Below are positions 21,390 to 28,905 of a DNA stretch of 28,905 bases, piece after piece. The stretch covers positions 1 through 28,905 of the forward strand of contig DAIQOP010000011.1 in assembly GCA_036787815.1 (NCBI GenBank), read 5' to 3'. This stretch comes from DATBAK01 sp036787815. GTDB lineage: Bacteria > Actinomycetota > Acidimicrobiia > IMCC26256 > PALSA-610. Every line of letters starts with the position of its first letter. Within the stretch, counting starts at the first letter, position 1. Below the pieces are notes generated by a model. The model was given only the letters and a program-made list of their open reading frames with translations. It made no database searches and had not been told where the DNA came from. The translations under genes were made by a program, and so were the position numbers.

Positions 21390-23012
21390 TTACCGGTAGA
21401 GCGGCTCGGGTGACTCGCGCACGGTGCAGTCGCTGCCGAACACGAGAAACCGGTCGAACGATCGCATCAGCCACCGATCGTGGGTGACCGCGATCACCGT
21501 GCCCTCGAACCGGTCGAGTGCCGCCTCGAGCGCCTCCGACGAGACGAGGTCGAGGTTGTCGGTCGGCTCGTCGAGGAGCAGCAGCGTTGCCCCGGAGGTC
21601 TCGAGGAGCAGGATCTGCAGCCGCGCCTGCTGGCCACCCGACAACGTCTCGAAGGGCTGCGCCGCGCACTCGTGCAGCTCGTAGCGCCGCAACGAGGCCA
21701 TCGCCTCTCCCCGGGTGTGCCCGGCCTGCATCATCAGCTCGAGCAACGAGGGCTCCCCCGCCCCGGGCTTCCCGCCGGCGTCGACCCCCGGCCCCGGCCC
21801 CGGCCGCGACGGGGTCGGCTCGTGCAGCTGCGAGAAGTAGCCGGGCACGACGCGCGCGCCGAGCTTGAGCACACCGGCGTGGGCGATGTCGTGACCGGCG
21901 AGCAGCTTCAAGAAGTGGCTCTTCCCCGTGCCGTTCAACCCGACGACACCGATCCGCTCGCCGAAGAGCACCTCGGTGTCGAACGGATCGGTGAGCCCGG
22001 CAAGCTCGAGAGCTTCGATCGTGACCACGCGTTTGCCCGTGCGCGCGCCACCGAGCCGCATCGCGACGTTCTGCGCCGACGGCCGCTCGGGCGGCGGCTC
22101 ACGCTCGAACCGCTCGATCCGGTGCTTCGTGGCTCGCACCCGCGACGCGAACTTGTCGCTGCCCATCTGCGCGCGGCGGCGGAACTCGGTGAGCGTCTCG
22201 GCCAACCGCTTCTGTTCCTCGGTGTACTGGCGGTGCAACAGATCGAGACGCGCGAGCCGCGCGTCGCGTGCTTCGTGGTAGTCGGCGAAACCACCGCCGT
22301 GCGTCCACCCGCCGCCGGCCTCGATCGTGACGATCTTGTGCGCGACGCGCGCGAGCAGCTCGCGGTCGTGGCTCACGAAGAGAATCGTCTTCGGCGACGC
22401 CGCGATCGTCGCCTCGAGCCATTCCTTCCCGGGGACGTCGAGGAAGTTGTCGGGCTCGTCGAGCACGAGCACGTCGGCATCGGAGCGGAACAGCACCTCG
22501 AGCGCGAGGCGCTTCTGCTCACCGCCGGAGAGCGTCGCGAGCCGGCGATCCGCGACCTTCTCGTACGGCGCGTGCAGCACGCGCGACGTGCACACGTCCC
22601 AGAACACCTCGGCGGCGTACCCGCCCGCGTCGCCCCACGCGGCGTGGGCGCGCGCCAGCCGCATGCCGGCCCGCTCCGACGGGTCGGACGCGGCCGCAGC
22701 TTCCGCCGCGGCGAGCTCCTCCGCCGCGGCGCGCAGCACCACGGGCGACAGGCCGACGAGCAGATCGGTCACGGTGGCTTCGTCGCGCCCGAGGAGCTGG
22801 CGCATGACGAGCAGCCGGCCGTCGACGGCCACGGTGCCGCGTTGCGCACGCAGATCGCCGGCGACGATCCGCAGCAGCGTGGTCTTGCCGCTCCCGTTCG
22901 CGCCGACGAGCGCGACGTGCTCGCCGTCGCCGGCGCGCAGGACGAGGTCGTCGAGCAGCACGCGGCCACCGGGCAGGCTGTAGCCGACCCCACTCACATC
23001 GACGGCACCCAT
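21390..23012 (-). CDS. ABC-F family ATPase (ribosome-associated type)
   Basis: A 540-residue soluble protein with two ABC ATPase domains and no membrane part. Domain 1: Walker A GANGSGKT (37-44), signature LSGGEQKR, Walker B VLVLDEPDNFLD. The linker between domains is charged and helical (LDLLHRQYTEEQKRLAETL onward), as in the P-site tRNA interaction motif of ABC-F proteins. Domain 2: GLNGTGKS, LSGGQQAR, LLLLDEPTDNLD. Family members act on ribosomes (EttA-like translation factors or antibiotic-resistance proteins); this one cannot be placed between them. A Pro/Gly-rich insert (PSRPGPGPGVDAGGKPG) lies between Walker A and signature of domain 2. ATG 23010-23012 has TAGGCT 7 nt upstream. Confidence 0.93.
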   Translation of the reverse strand: MGAVDVSGVGYSLPGGRVLLDDLVLRAGDGEHVALVGANGSGKTTLLRIVAGDLRAQRGTVAVDGRLLVMRQLLGRDEATVTDLLVGLSPVVLRAAAEELAAAEAAAASDPSERAGMRLARAHAAWGDAGGYAAEVFWDVCTSRVLHAPYEKVADRRLATLSGGEQKRLALEVLFRSDADVLVLDEPDNFLDVPGKEWLEATIAASPKTILFVSHDRELLARVAHKIVTIEAGGGWTHGGGFADYHEARDARLARLDLLHRQYTEEQKRLAETLTEFRRRAQMGSDKFASRVRATKHRIERFEREPPPERPSAQNVAMRLGGARTGKRVVTIEALELAGLTDPFDTEVLFGERIGVVGLNGTGKSHFLKLLAGHDIAHAGVLKLGARVVPGYFSQLHEPTPSRPGPGPGVDAGGKPGAGEPSLLELMMQAGHTRGEAMASLRRYELHECAAQPFETLSGGQQARLQILLLETSGATLLLLDEPTDNLDLVSSEALEAALDRFEGTVIAVTHDRWLMRSFDRFLVFGSDCTVRESPEPLYR

Positions 23013-23019
23013 CCGCCCC

Positions 23020-23025
23020 AGCCTA
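23020..23025 (-). promoter_or_regulatory. candidate -10 hexamer TAGGCT for the ABC-F gene
   Basis: TAGGCT on the minus strand followed by 7 nt (GGGGCGG) and the ATG at 23012. Confidence 0.5.
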
Positions 23026-23159
23026 GGAACGCGCGTGGCCGGCGCCGCGGGGATTACGACGGTGACTCGCCCCGGCCGGCCATCACCCGGAGCTCGCCGG
23101 TGGTGCTCACCTGCGGGAACGGGCTCTCGGCGCCGGGTAACGATTCGGGGCCGCCCACC

Positions 23160-23197
23160 CTTTCGGGCGAACGGCCGAGGGGCCCCTTCAGTCGGCC
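23160..23197 (+). other. hairpin-forming leader upstream of the PAS-GGDEF gene
   Basis: GGCCGA (23173-23178) can pair with TCGGCC (23192-23197) around a loop that holds GGGGCCCC. TTCGGGCG just before it, followed by CCGAG, recurs upstream of the other GGDEF gene near 27357. It does not match the c-di-GMP-I riboswitch consensus that I know. No gene is seen in 23013-23221. Confidence 0.3.
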
Positions 23198-23221
23198 TCC
23201 CGCCACTCCGATATTCGATTC

Positions 23222-24775
23222 GTGGGACAGAGACGGCACGGCAACGAGATCTTCCCCGCGGATAGCGCTGCCGGTCGCGCCCCAAGTGCTCCGCTCGATC
23301 CGCACGACCCGGCGCCGCCACGCCCCACGTCGCTCCTCGCGAACCTACGGGAGCTCCACCGCCACGCGTCGTGGAAGCCGCTCGCCGCGGTCTACGCGTC
23401 GGTACCGCTGGGTGTGATCGCCGTGATCTGGTTGGCCGGCGACGACCATCTCGGAGGCACGTCGATATGGGTGCTCGCGGCCGTGCTCGCGGTCACGAGC
23501 GTCGCGAACCTGCTCTCGTTCGTCTGGCTGCGGCGCCACCCCGGCCCCGGAGTGCCGATGCAGGCGCGGCTGGCCGTCTCCGCGCTCACCACCGCGGCGG
23601 TGCTCTACGCCGCCGGGTGGGGTTCGATGATCGTGATCGGATACGCCGTCGGCATCGCCGAGATCATCCGCGGCAACGGCGCCGCGACCTGGCGGGGCGC
23701 ACTCGGATGGAACGCGACCGCGATCGTCGCGGGCGAGATCGCGATCCAACTCCACTGGGCGCCGTCGATCCTTCCCCTCGGCACCGCGCACGAAGCCGCG
23801 TTCTTCGGCTTCTGCTGCCTGGTCGTCGTCATCCGCGTGCTGGTGGTGAGCACGCAGGCCGCGGAGCGCGCCGAAGCCGAGTTGCGCGAGCGCAGCGAAC
23901 GATTCGAATCCCTCGTCGCGCACGCGAGCGACGTGATCGGTGTCGTCGACGACGCCGGAATCATCACGTTTCTCAGCCCCGCGGTCGAGACGCTGCTCGG
24001 CCGCACGCCGGCCGAGCTCACGGGCTCGCCGCTCACGGACGTGATCGACGGGAACGACGTCGACACGGTGCGCCGGGTGCTCGCCGACCTCCGGACGACC
24101 CCCGGATCGATGGACCGACGCGATGTGATCTTCCGCCGCCGCAACGGCCACCAGCGGCGAGTCGTCGTCACGTTCACGAGCCGTGACGCGAGCGGCGCCG
24201 GCTCCGTGGTGATCAACCTGCACGACGTCACGGTCGAGCGCGCGCTCGAAGAGCGCCTGCGCTTCGACGCCATGCACGACCCGCTCACCGGCACCTGGAA
24301 TCGAGGCGCCTTCACCGAGGCCATGGAGATGGCGTGCGCGAGCAGCGCGCGCGATGGCGGCACGGTGGCCCTGCTGTTCGTCGATGTCGACGGCTTCAAG
24401 CAGATCAACGACACGCTCGGCCACGACCGCGGCGACGAGTTGCTCATCGGGGTCGCGCACGCGATCCAGAGCTGCCTCCGGGCCGGCAACCTCCTCGGAC
24501 GCTGGGGCGGCGACGAGTTCGTCGTGCTGATGCCCAAGGTGAACGAGCCCGAAGAAGCGGTGATCGTCGCGGATCGCGTGCTGACCGAGCTCGCGCGCGC
24601 CACCGACGACGCCCTGCGCACGACGGTGAGCATCGGCATCGCGACCAGCACCGACGGGGCCCACCCCGCGACCACGCTCGCCCGCCTCGCCGACGAGGCC
24701 ATGTACTCGGCCAAGCGCACCGGCCGGGCCCGCTGGGCCCTCAGCCCGTCGACGCCCGTGGCCCGGGCGATCTGA
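23222..24775 (+). CDS. membrane PAS-GGDEF diguanylate cyclase
   Basis: A 517-residue protein predicted to make cyclic di-GMP. After a Pro-rich cytosolic start come about six helices (about 53-210), a PAS domain (about 223-340: SERFESLVAHASDVIGVVDD onward, ending INLHDVTVERALEERL) and a GGDEF domain (about 345-505). The latter has HDPLTGTWNR, LLFVDVDGFKQINDTLGHDRGD and an intact GGDEF active site in GRWGGDEFVVL (429-433). The feedback I-site normally reads RxxD five residues before GGDEF; here it is RAGN, so product inhibition may be weak or absent. GTG 23222 is the first start; ATG 23458 lies inside the membrane part and is unlikely. It converges on the flavoprotein gene. Confidence 0.88.
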   Translation: MGQRRHGNEIFPADSAAGRAPSAPLDPHDPAPPRPTSLLANLRELHRHASWKPLAAVYASVPLGVIAVIWLAGDDHLGGTSIWVLAAVLAVTSVANLLSFVWLRRHPGPGVPMQARLAVSALTTAAVLYAAGWGSMIVIGYAVGIAEIIRGNGAATWRGALGWNATAIVAGEIAIQLHWAPSILPLGTAHEAAFFGFCCLVVVIRVLVVSTQAAERAEAELRERSERFESLVAHASDVIGVVDDAGIITFLSPAVETLLGRTPAELTGSPLTDVIDGNDVDTVRRVLADLRTTPGSMDRRDVIFRRRNGHQRRVVVTFTSRDASGAGSVVINLHDVTVERALEERLRFDAMHDPLTGTWNRGAFTEAMEMACASSARDGGTVALLFVDVDGFKQINDTLGHDRGDELLIGVAHAIQSCLRAGNLLGRWGGDEFVVLMPKVNEPEEAVIVADRVLTELARATDDALRTTVSIGIATSTDGAHPATTLARLADEAMYSAKRTGRARWALSPSTPVARAI

Positions 24776-24802
24776 TCGACCGGTGATCAGCCCGCCGCCG
24801 GC

Positions 24803-27262
24803 TCAGCGCTTGATCCGTTCCATGCCCGGGTCGTAGAGCGGCCGGATCGACGCGACCGCCGGATACCTCGCCCCCGCGATCTCGACGTCCCAGCTCGCGT
24901 CGGCGACGTAGGCCGGGGTCACCGGCTCGCCCGCCTCGACCATCACCAGGCCGACCGCACCGCCCAGCGTGAAGCCGTACGACGCCGCGCGCACGTAGCC
25001 GACCGCGACGTCGTTGCGCCGCACGACCTCGGCGTGGAACATCAGCGGGTCGGGATCGGTCACCAGGATCTGCAGCATGCGGCGCGTGAGCGGGCCGTCG
25101 GCCTGCTTGGCCAGCACGGCGTCGCGGCCGACGAACCCACTTGGCTTGTCGAGATCGACCGCGAACCCCAAGCCGGCTTCGAGCACCGAATCGGTGTTGT
25201 CGATGTCGTGCCCGTAGTCGCGGTAGCCCTTCTCCATCCGCAGGCTCGCCAAGGCCTTCAGCCCCGCGTGCCGCAGGTCGAAGGCGCGGCCCGCGTCGAC
25301 GAGCCGGTCGTAGACGTGCGTCGCCTGCTCGGTCGGGATGTAGAGCTCGTAGCCGAGCTCGCCGAGGTAGGTGATCCGGATGCACAACGCGCGTGCGAAG
25401 CCGATGTCGATCTCGCGTGCGGTCCGGTACGGGAACGCCTCGTTCGAGAGGTCGACCGAGGTGACCGACTGCATCAGCTCACGGGAGCGAGGGCCCTGGA
25501 TGTTGATCTGCGCGTAGCCGGACGTGACGTCGGCGACGAAGGCGTGTGCGTCGCGCGGGAAGTGTCGGCGCATCCACGCCTGGGCGTGACCGTGCGCGGT
25601 ATCCGACGCGACGACCCAGAACCGTTCCTCGTCGAGCTTGGTGACGGTGAGATCGGCCTCGAGCGTGCCACCCTCGTTGAGCCACTGCGTGTAGGTGATC
25701 ACGCCGGCGTCTCCGTCGACGTGGTTGGCCGAGATGCGGTCGAGCACGCGCCCGGCGTCGCGCCCCTGCACGAGGAACTTCGACATGAACGACATGTCCA
25801 TCAGGATCACGCCTTCACGCGCGGCGCGGTGCTCGGCCTCCCAGTACTCGAACCAGCGCTGCCGGCCCCACGAGAGGCCGTCGGGCACCGCCGTCGCGCC
25901 GGGCGGCGCGTACCAGTCGGCACCTTCCCAGCCGCTCACGTCCTTGAAGTAGGCGCCGCGCGCGGCGAGGCGATCGTGGATCGCCGAACACTTCACGTCG
26001 CGCGCCGTCTGCATCGATCGCGTCGGGTAGTGGCACTGGTACACCATTCCCAACGACTCGACGGTACGAGTCCGCCGGTACTCGGGGTTCGCCTGGTACG
26101 TGTGCAGACGGTCGATGTTGAACCCGGTGACGTCGACGTCGGGGCGCCCCGTCATGATCCAGTGCGCGAGCACGCGGCCGAGCCCGCCACCCGTGAGGAT
26201 CCCGATCGAGTTGAGACCGGCCGCGACGAAGTAGTTCTTCAGCTCCGGCGCCTCGCCCACGATCGGCTGGAGATCGGGGGTGAAGCTCTCGGGACCGCAG
26301 AAGAACTTCTTGATCCCGGTCTCGACGGTCACGGGCACCCGCGCCATCGCCTTCTCGACGTAGGGAGCCATGCGCTCGTAGTCGGGCGTGATCTCACCGA
26401 ACGAGAAGTCGCCGGGCACCCCGCCGACGTTCCACGGCGCGCACACCGGCTCGAAGAGACCGACGAGCAGGCCGCCGACCTCCTCGCGGAAGTACCCGTA
26501 CGACGCCGGATCTTCGAGCACCGGGAACGTGCCCGTGAGACCGGGGATCTGCTCGGTGACGAGGTAGTAGTGCTCCGCGGCCTGGAGTGGGATGTTCACG
26601 CCCACGCCGGCGCCGAGCTGGCGGGCCCACATGCCCGCGCAGTTCACGACGTACTCGGCCTCGATGTCGCCGAACTGCGAGCGCACGCCGGTGACCGCAC
26701 CATCACGGTGCAGGAACCCCGTCACCGGCACGCCCTCGATGATCGTGGCGCCCCGCATGCGGGCGCCCTTCGCGAGCGACATCGTCACGTCGACCGGGTT
26801 CGCCTGCCCGTCCTCGGCGACGTAGAAGCCGGCCAGGATGTCGTCGGTGCGCGCGAGCGGGAACATGTCGGCGACCTCGGTCGCCGAGATCTCGTGCACG
26901 TCGACGCCGCAGTAACGGTTGAACGCGGACACCCGCCGGTACTCCTCGAGCCGGTCGGCGTCGCTCGCGACCTCGATGAAGCCGACGGGTTTGAACCCCG
27001 TGGCGAGGCCGGTCTCCGCTTCGAGGCGGCTGTAGAGATCGCGCGTGTACTTGCGCATCTCCGTCGACGTCTCGGAGGTGGAGCCGAAGGTGACCATCAG
27101 CCCGGCCGCATGCCACGTGGTGCCCGACGTGAGGCGGTCGCGCTCGAGGAGCACGACGTCGTCCCAGCCGGCGTGGGCGAGGTGGTACGCGACCGACGTC
27201 CCGATCACGCCGCCACCGACCACCACCACGCGTGCGCGCGAGGGCAGCACGGGATCGGACAT
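24803..27262 (-). CDS. FAD-dependent sarcosine/dimethylglycine dehydrogenase-like protein with GcvT domains
   Basis: An 819-residue fusion: an N-terminal DAO-type FAD domain (to about 380), an FAO-type middle segment, and C-terminal aminomethyltransferase (GcvT) domains that bind tetrahydrofolate. The dinucleotide motif VVVVGGGVIGTS (12-23) is clear. TSGTTWHAAGL (45-55) places His51 where dimethylglycine and sarcosine dehydrogenases attach FAD covalently. DGLSWGRQRWFEYWEAEH and DMSFMSKFLVQGRDA mark the start of the GcvT part, and GYRDYGHDIDNTDSVLEAGLGF is its folate-site region. The likely job is oxidative demethylation of an N-methylated amine with transfer of the one-carbon unit to folate. 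ATG 27260-27262 has TAGGCT 7 nt upstream. The exact substrate is uncertain. Confidence 0.92.
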   Translation of the reverse strand: MSDPVLPSRARVVVVGGGVIGTSVAYHLAHAGWDDVVLLERDRLTSGTTWHAAGLMVTFGSTSETSTEMRKYTRDLYSRLEAETGLATGFKPVGFIEVASDADRLEEYRRVSAFNRYCGVDVHEISATEVADMFPLARTDDILAGFYVAEDGQANPVDVTMSLAKGARMRGATIIEGVPVTGFLHRDGAVTGVRSQFGDIEAEYVVNCAGMWARQLGAGVGVNIPLQAAEHYYLVTEQIPGLTGTFPVLEDPASYGYFREEVGGLLVGLFEPVCAPWNVGGVPGDFSFGEITPDYERMAPYVEKAMARVPVTVETGIKKFFCGPESFTPDLQPIVGEAPELKNYFVAAGLNSIGILTGGGLGRVLAHWIMTGRPDVDVTGFNIDRLHTYQANPEYRRTRTVESLGMVYQCHYPTRSMQTARDVKCSAIHDRLAARGAYFKDVSGWEGADWYAPPGATAVPDGLSWGRQRWFEYWEAEHRAAREGVILMDMSFMSKFLVQGRDAGRVLDRISANHVDGDAGVITYTQWLNEGGTLEADLTVTKLDEERFWVVASDTAHGHAQAWMRRHFPRDAHAFVADVTSGYAQINIQGPRSRELMQSVTSVDLSNEAFPYRTAREIDIGFARALCIRITYLGELGYELYIPTEQATHVYDRLVDAGRAFDLRHAGLKALASLRMEKGYRDYGHDIDNTDSVLEAGLGFAVDLDKPSGFVGRDAVLAKQADGPLTRRMLQILVTDPDPLMFHAEVVRRNDVAVGYVRAASYGFTLGGAVGLVMVEAGEPVTPAYVADASWDVEIAGARYPAVASIRPLYDPGMERIKR

Positions 27263-27269
27263 GGCACTC

Positions 27270-27275
27270 AGCCTA
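27270..27275 (-). promoter_or_regulatory. candidate -10 hexamer TAGGCT for the flavoprotein gene
   Basis: TAGGCT on the minus strand followed by 7 nt (GAGTGCC) and the ATG at 27262. Confidence 0.5.
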
Positions 27276-27319
27276 TGCAGGAGCCGCGCGCCGACGGCCG
27301 GCCGGTGACCGACTGCCCT

Positions 27320-27347
27320 GTGACGACAGCCCGGTGACGACAGCCCG
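27320..27347 (+). repeat. 14-bp perfect tandem duplication
   Basis: GTGACGACAGCCCG occurs twice in a row in the 210-bp space between the flavoprotein and GGDEF-EAL genes. No gene is seen in that space. Confidence 0.8.
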
Positions 27348-27472
27348 GTCAGAGCTCTTCGGGCGGGGCGACCGAGCGTTGCCGGCCCGCCGCCGCCATA
27401 TCTCAAGGCCGTTTCCGCCCCGGGTGGCGAGAGACCGGTCAAGCGGCGGCGTCGCCGGCCCGATACGGAAGG

Positions 27473-28905
27473 GTGACCCGTCGATCGCTGAGCGATGACG
27501 TGCGGTTGGCGTGCGCCGACCAGGTGAACCGTGCGCTGCGGCGGACGGCGTTGCTCGGGATCCCCGCGTCCACGTTGCTGGCCCTCATCCTCGGGTCGTC
27601 GGTCGCGACGTCACGCCGCGTGGCATTCGTGGCCCTGGTGACCGTCGCCGACCTCGCGACCTTTACCGGGAGTTGCCGGTACCTCGCGCGCCGAGCGCGC
27701 GGCGAGGTGCTCGACCACTATTGGTTCGGCCCGTTCAGCACCGCGATCACCGGCCTCGCGTGGGGATCGCTCGCGGTGATCGGGCTCCCGAGCGCGCACC
27801 ATGTCGATCTGCGCGCGGTGTACCTGCTCTTCGTGTGCGCCACCTCGGCGACCTACGTGGTCGGCGCGAGCGCGCGACGGCTCTACTACTACACGTCGCA
27901 ACTCCCGATGCTCGTGCTCGTCGGCGCCGCGTTCGTGAGCCAGGGCGATCGTGTGACCCGGCTGCTCGGCTTCGCGGTACCGATCTACTTCGCGGTGATG
28001 ACCTCGCTGCATCACGAGGTGCACGGCGTCGTGGTGAGCGAGCTCCAGCTCCGCGAACGTAACGACGAGGCCAGCGCGCGCCTTCGCGAAGCCAACGCCC
28101 GGCTCGCGAAGCAGGCGCTGCGCGACGAGTTGACCGGGCTCCCCAACCGCGCGGCGTTCGGCGACCAGCTCGAGCGGGCGGTGGCCGCGGCGCGGCGCGA
28201 CTCGAGCCTCATCGGAGTCCTCTACTTCGACATCGACCACTTCAAGTTCGCCAACGACTCGCTCGGGCACCGGGCCGGCGACGAGCTCCTCGTCGCGGTC
28301 GCCGAACGGGTGCAGTCGTTGATGCGTCGATCCGACATGCTCGCCCGCCTCGGCGGCGACGAGTTCACGATGCTCCTCGACCGGCTCCACGACGGCTCCG
28401 AAGCGATCGCGATCGCGGAGCGGGTCGCCGAGTGCTTCACCGCGCCCTTCGAGATCTCGGGGCGCCGCTTCAACGCGTCGGCGAGCATCGGGATCGCCAC
28501 GAACCTCAACCCCGCCGACGACGCTGAAGCCCTGCTCTCGAACGCCGACGCGGCGCAGTACCGAGCCAAGGAGGGAGGTCGCAATCGCATCGAGGTGTTC
28601 GACATCGAGTTCCGTCAGTCGCTCCGGCGCCGCCTCGACGACGAGCAGGAGCTCCGCGACGCGCTCGCCAACGATCACATCACCGCGTGGTTCCAGCCCG
28701 AGGTCGAGCTGCATACGGGCCGGATCGTCGGCGCCGAAGCCCTGGCGCGCTGGGCCCACGTCGGCGGCATCCGCGAGGCGTACACGTTCGTGCCGCTCGC
28801 GGAAGAGGCCGGGCTCGTGTTCGCCGTCGACGACGCGATCGTGAGCAAGGCGGTCGAGGCGCGTGCGGGGCTCGCCGCGATCGGGATCGAGTCCGACTTC
28901 CGCAT
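27473..28905 (+). CDS. membrane GGDEF-EAL protein (C-terminus off the window)
   Basis: The frame is open from GTG 27473 to the window end (477 residues so far). The first ~185 residues hold about 5-6 helices with no known sensor signature. A short coiled coil (SELQLRERNDEASARLREAN) leads to a GGDEF domain (about 215-375) with DELTGLPNRAAF, GVLYFDIDHFKFANDSLGH and the active site ARLGGDEFTML (294-298). The I-site RRSD is intact (RxxD), and DAAQYRAKEGGRNR closes the domain. An EAL phosphodiesterase domain then begins: ITAWFQPEVELHTGRIVGAEALARW, with Glu-Ala-Leu at 422-424. The rest is missing, so its catalytic status is unknown. GTG 27500 is an alternative start. Confidence 0.88.
   Translation, partial: MTRRSLSDDVRLACADQVNRALRRTALLGIPASTLLALILGSSVATSRRVAFVALVTVADLATFTGSCRYLARRARGEVLDHYWFGPFSTAITGLAWGSLAVIGLPSAHHVDLRAVYLLFVCATSATYVVGASARRLYYYTSQLPMLVLVGAAFVSQGDRVTRLLGFAVPIYFAVMTSLHHEVHGVVVSELQLRERNDEASARLREANARLAKQALRDELTGLPNRAAFGDQLERAVAAARRDSSLIGVLYFDIDHFKFANDSLGHRAGDELLVAVAERVQSLMRRSDMLARLGGDEFTMLLDRLHDGSEAIAIAERVAECFTAPFEISGRRFNASASIGIATNLNPADDAEALLSNADAAQYRAKEGGRNRIEVFDIEFRQSLRRRLDDEQELRDALANDHITAWFQPEVELHTGRIVGAEALARWAHVGGIREAYTFVPLAEEAGLVFAVDDAIVSKAVEARAGLAAIGIESDFR

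Noticed and set aside
23013..23221. c-di-GMP riboswitch before the PAS-GGDEF gene
   Set aside because: The conserved elements of the c-di-GMP-I aptamer that I know are not present; only a generic hairpin is seen.
25034..27337. A very long plus-strand open frame opposite the flavoprotein gene
   Set aside because: Its product is Arg/Val/Asp/His-rich with no recognisable domain. It mirrors the minus-strand gene, which has clear FAD and GcvT motifs; long antisense frames are usual at this GC content.
27511..28062. An Arg-rich open frame at the start of the GGDEF-EAL gene
   Set aside because: The +1 frame from 27473 encodes helices, GGDEF and EAL motifs without a stop to the window end; the other frame has no motif.
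1..28905. CRISPR arrays, tRNA or rRNA genes, insertion sequences, phage genes
   Set aside because: No regularly spaced repeats, no cloverleaf or rRNA-like stretch, no transposase, integrase or phage protein recognised; intergenic spaces are all under about 215 bp.

Overview
The window is GC-rich DNA with many GTG starts, packed genes and convergent neighbours that almost touch. Its gene families are an actinobacterial-type SerC, a WS/DGAT acyltransferase, an LLM-class (F420-type) oxidoreductase, an AMP-dependent ligase, an EstB-like serine hydrolase and a sarcosine/dimethylglycine dehydrogenase-like flavoprotein. Together these suggest an actinomycetote, possibly Acidimicrobiia; this is inference from gene content. 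The sequence looks like a draft or metagenome scaffold. It has two N gaps, each beside an exact direct repeat, and one short stretch of foreign-looking DNA.

Layout. 1-859 (-): alpha/beta hydrolase of epoxide-hydrolase type, cut by the window edge. 881-3539 (+): MBOAT acyltransferase plus an SGNH hydrolase that contains a 100-N gap (probably an artefact). 3563-5010 (+): a small leader ORF coupled to a WS/DGAT. 5054-9046 (+): serC, a thioredoxin-like fusion protein, a SELENOPROTEIN of the UGSC family, and a NIPSNAP-like protein. 9055-13987 (-): LLM oxidoreductase, secreted protein, a damaged Fpg/Nei glycosylase gene, acyl-CoA ligase-like protein and EstB-like hydrolase. 14114-16473 (+): two small membrane proteins and a GT-C-like glycosyltransferase. 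16495-18621 (-): SPFH/flotillin-like protein. 18783-20180 (+): MFS transporter. 20167-20529 (-): NTF2-like protein. 20672-21376 (+): Pro-rich DUF4190-like membrane protein. 21390-23012 (-): ABC-F ATPase. 23222-24775 (+): PAS-GGDEF protein. 24803-27262 (-): FAD/GcvT dehydrogenase. 27473-end (+): GGDEF-EAL protein, cut by the window edge.

The most notable item is the selenoprotein at 7691-8236. An in-frame TGA at 7997-7999 is followed directly by Gly-Ser-Cys-Thr-Ser-Cys, so the site reads U-G-S-C. An 8-bp hairpin with a GUG loop begins 11 nt downstream, at the place expected for a bacterial SECIS element. A conventional gene caller would split this into two hypothetical fragments. It overlaps (GTGA) the upstream gene, which combines a CxxC thioredoxin-like domain with an unrecognised ~340-residue domain; a NIPSNAP-like gene follows. 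This may be a small uncharacterised seleno-redox system. No selA, selB, selC or selD is visible in the window.

A second pattern is a recurring TAnnnT hexamer (often TAGGCT or TAGCCT) exactly 7 nt before the start codon of six genes, and 6-9 nt before several more. This fits leaderless transcription and helps fix several start codons.
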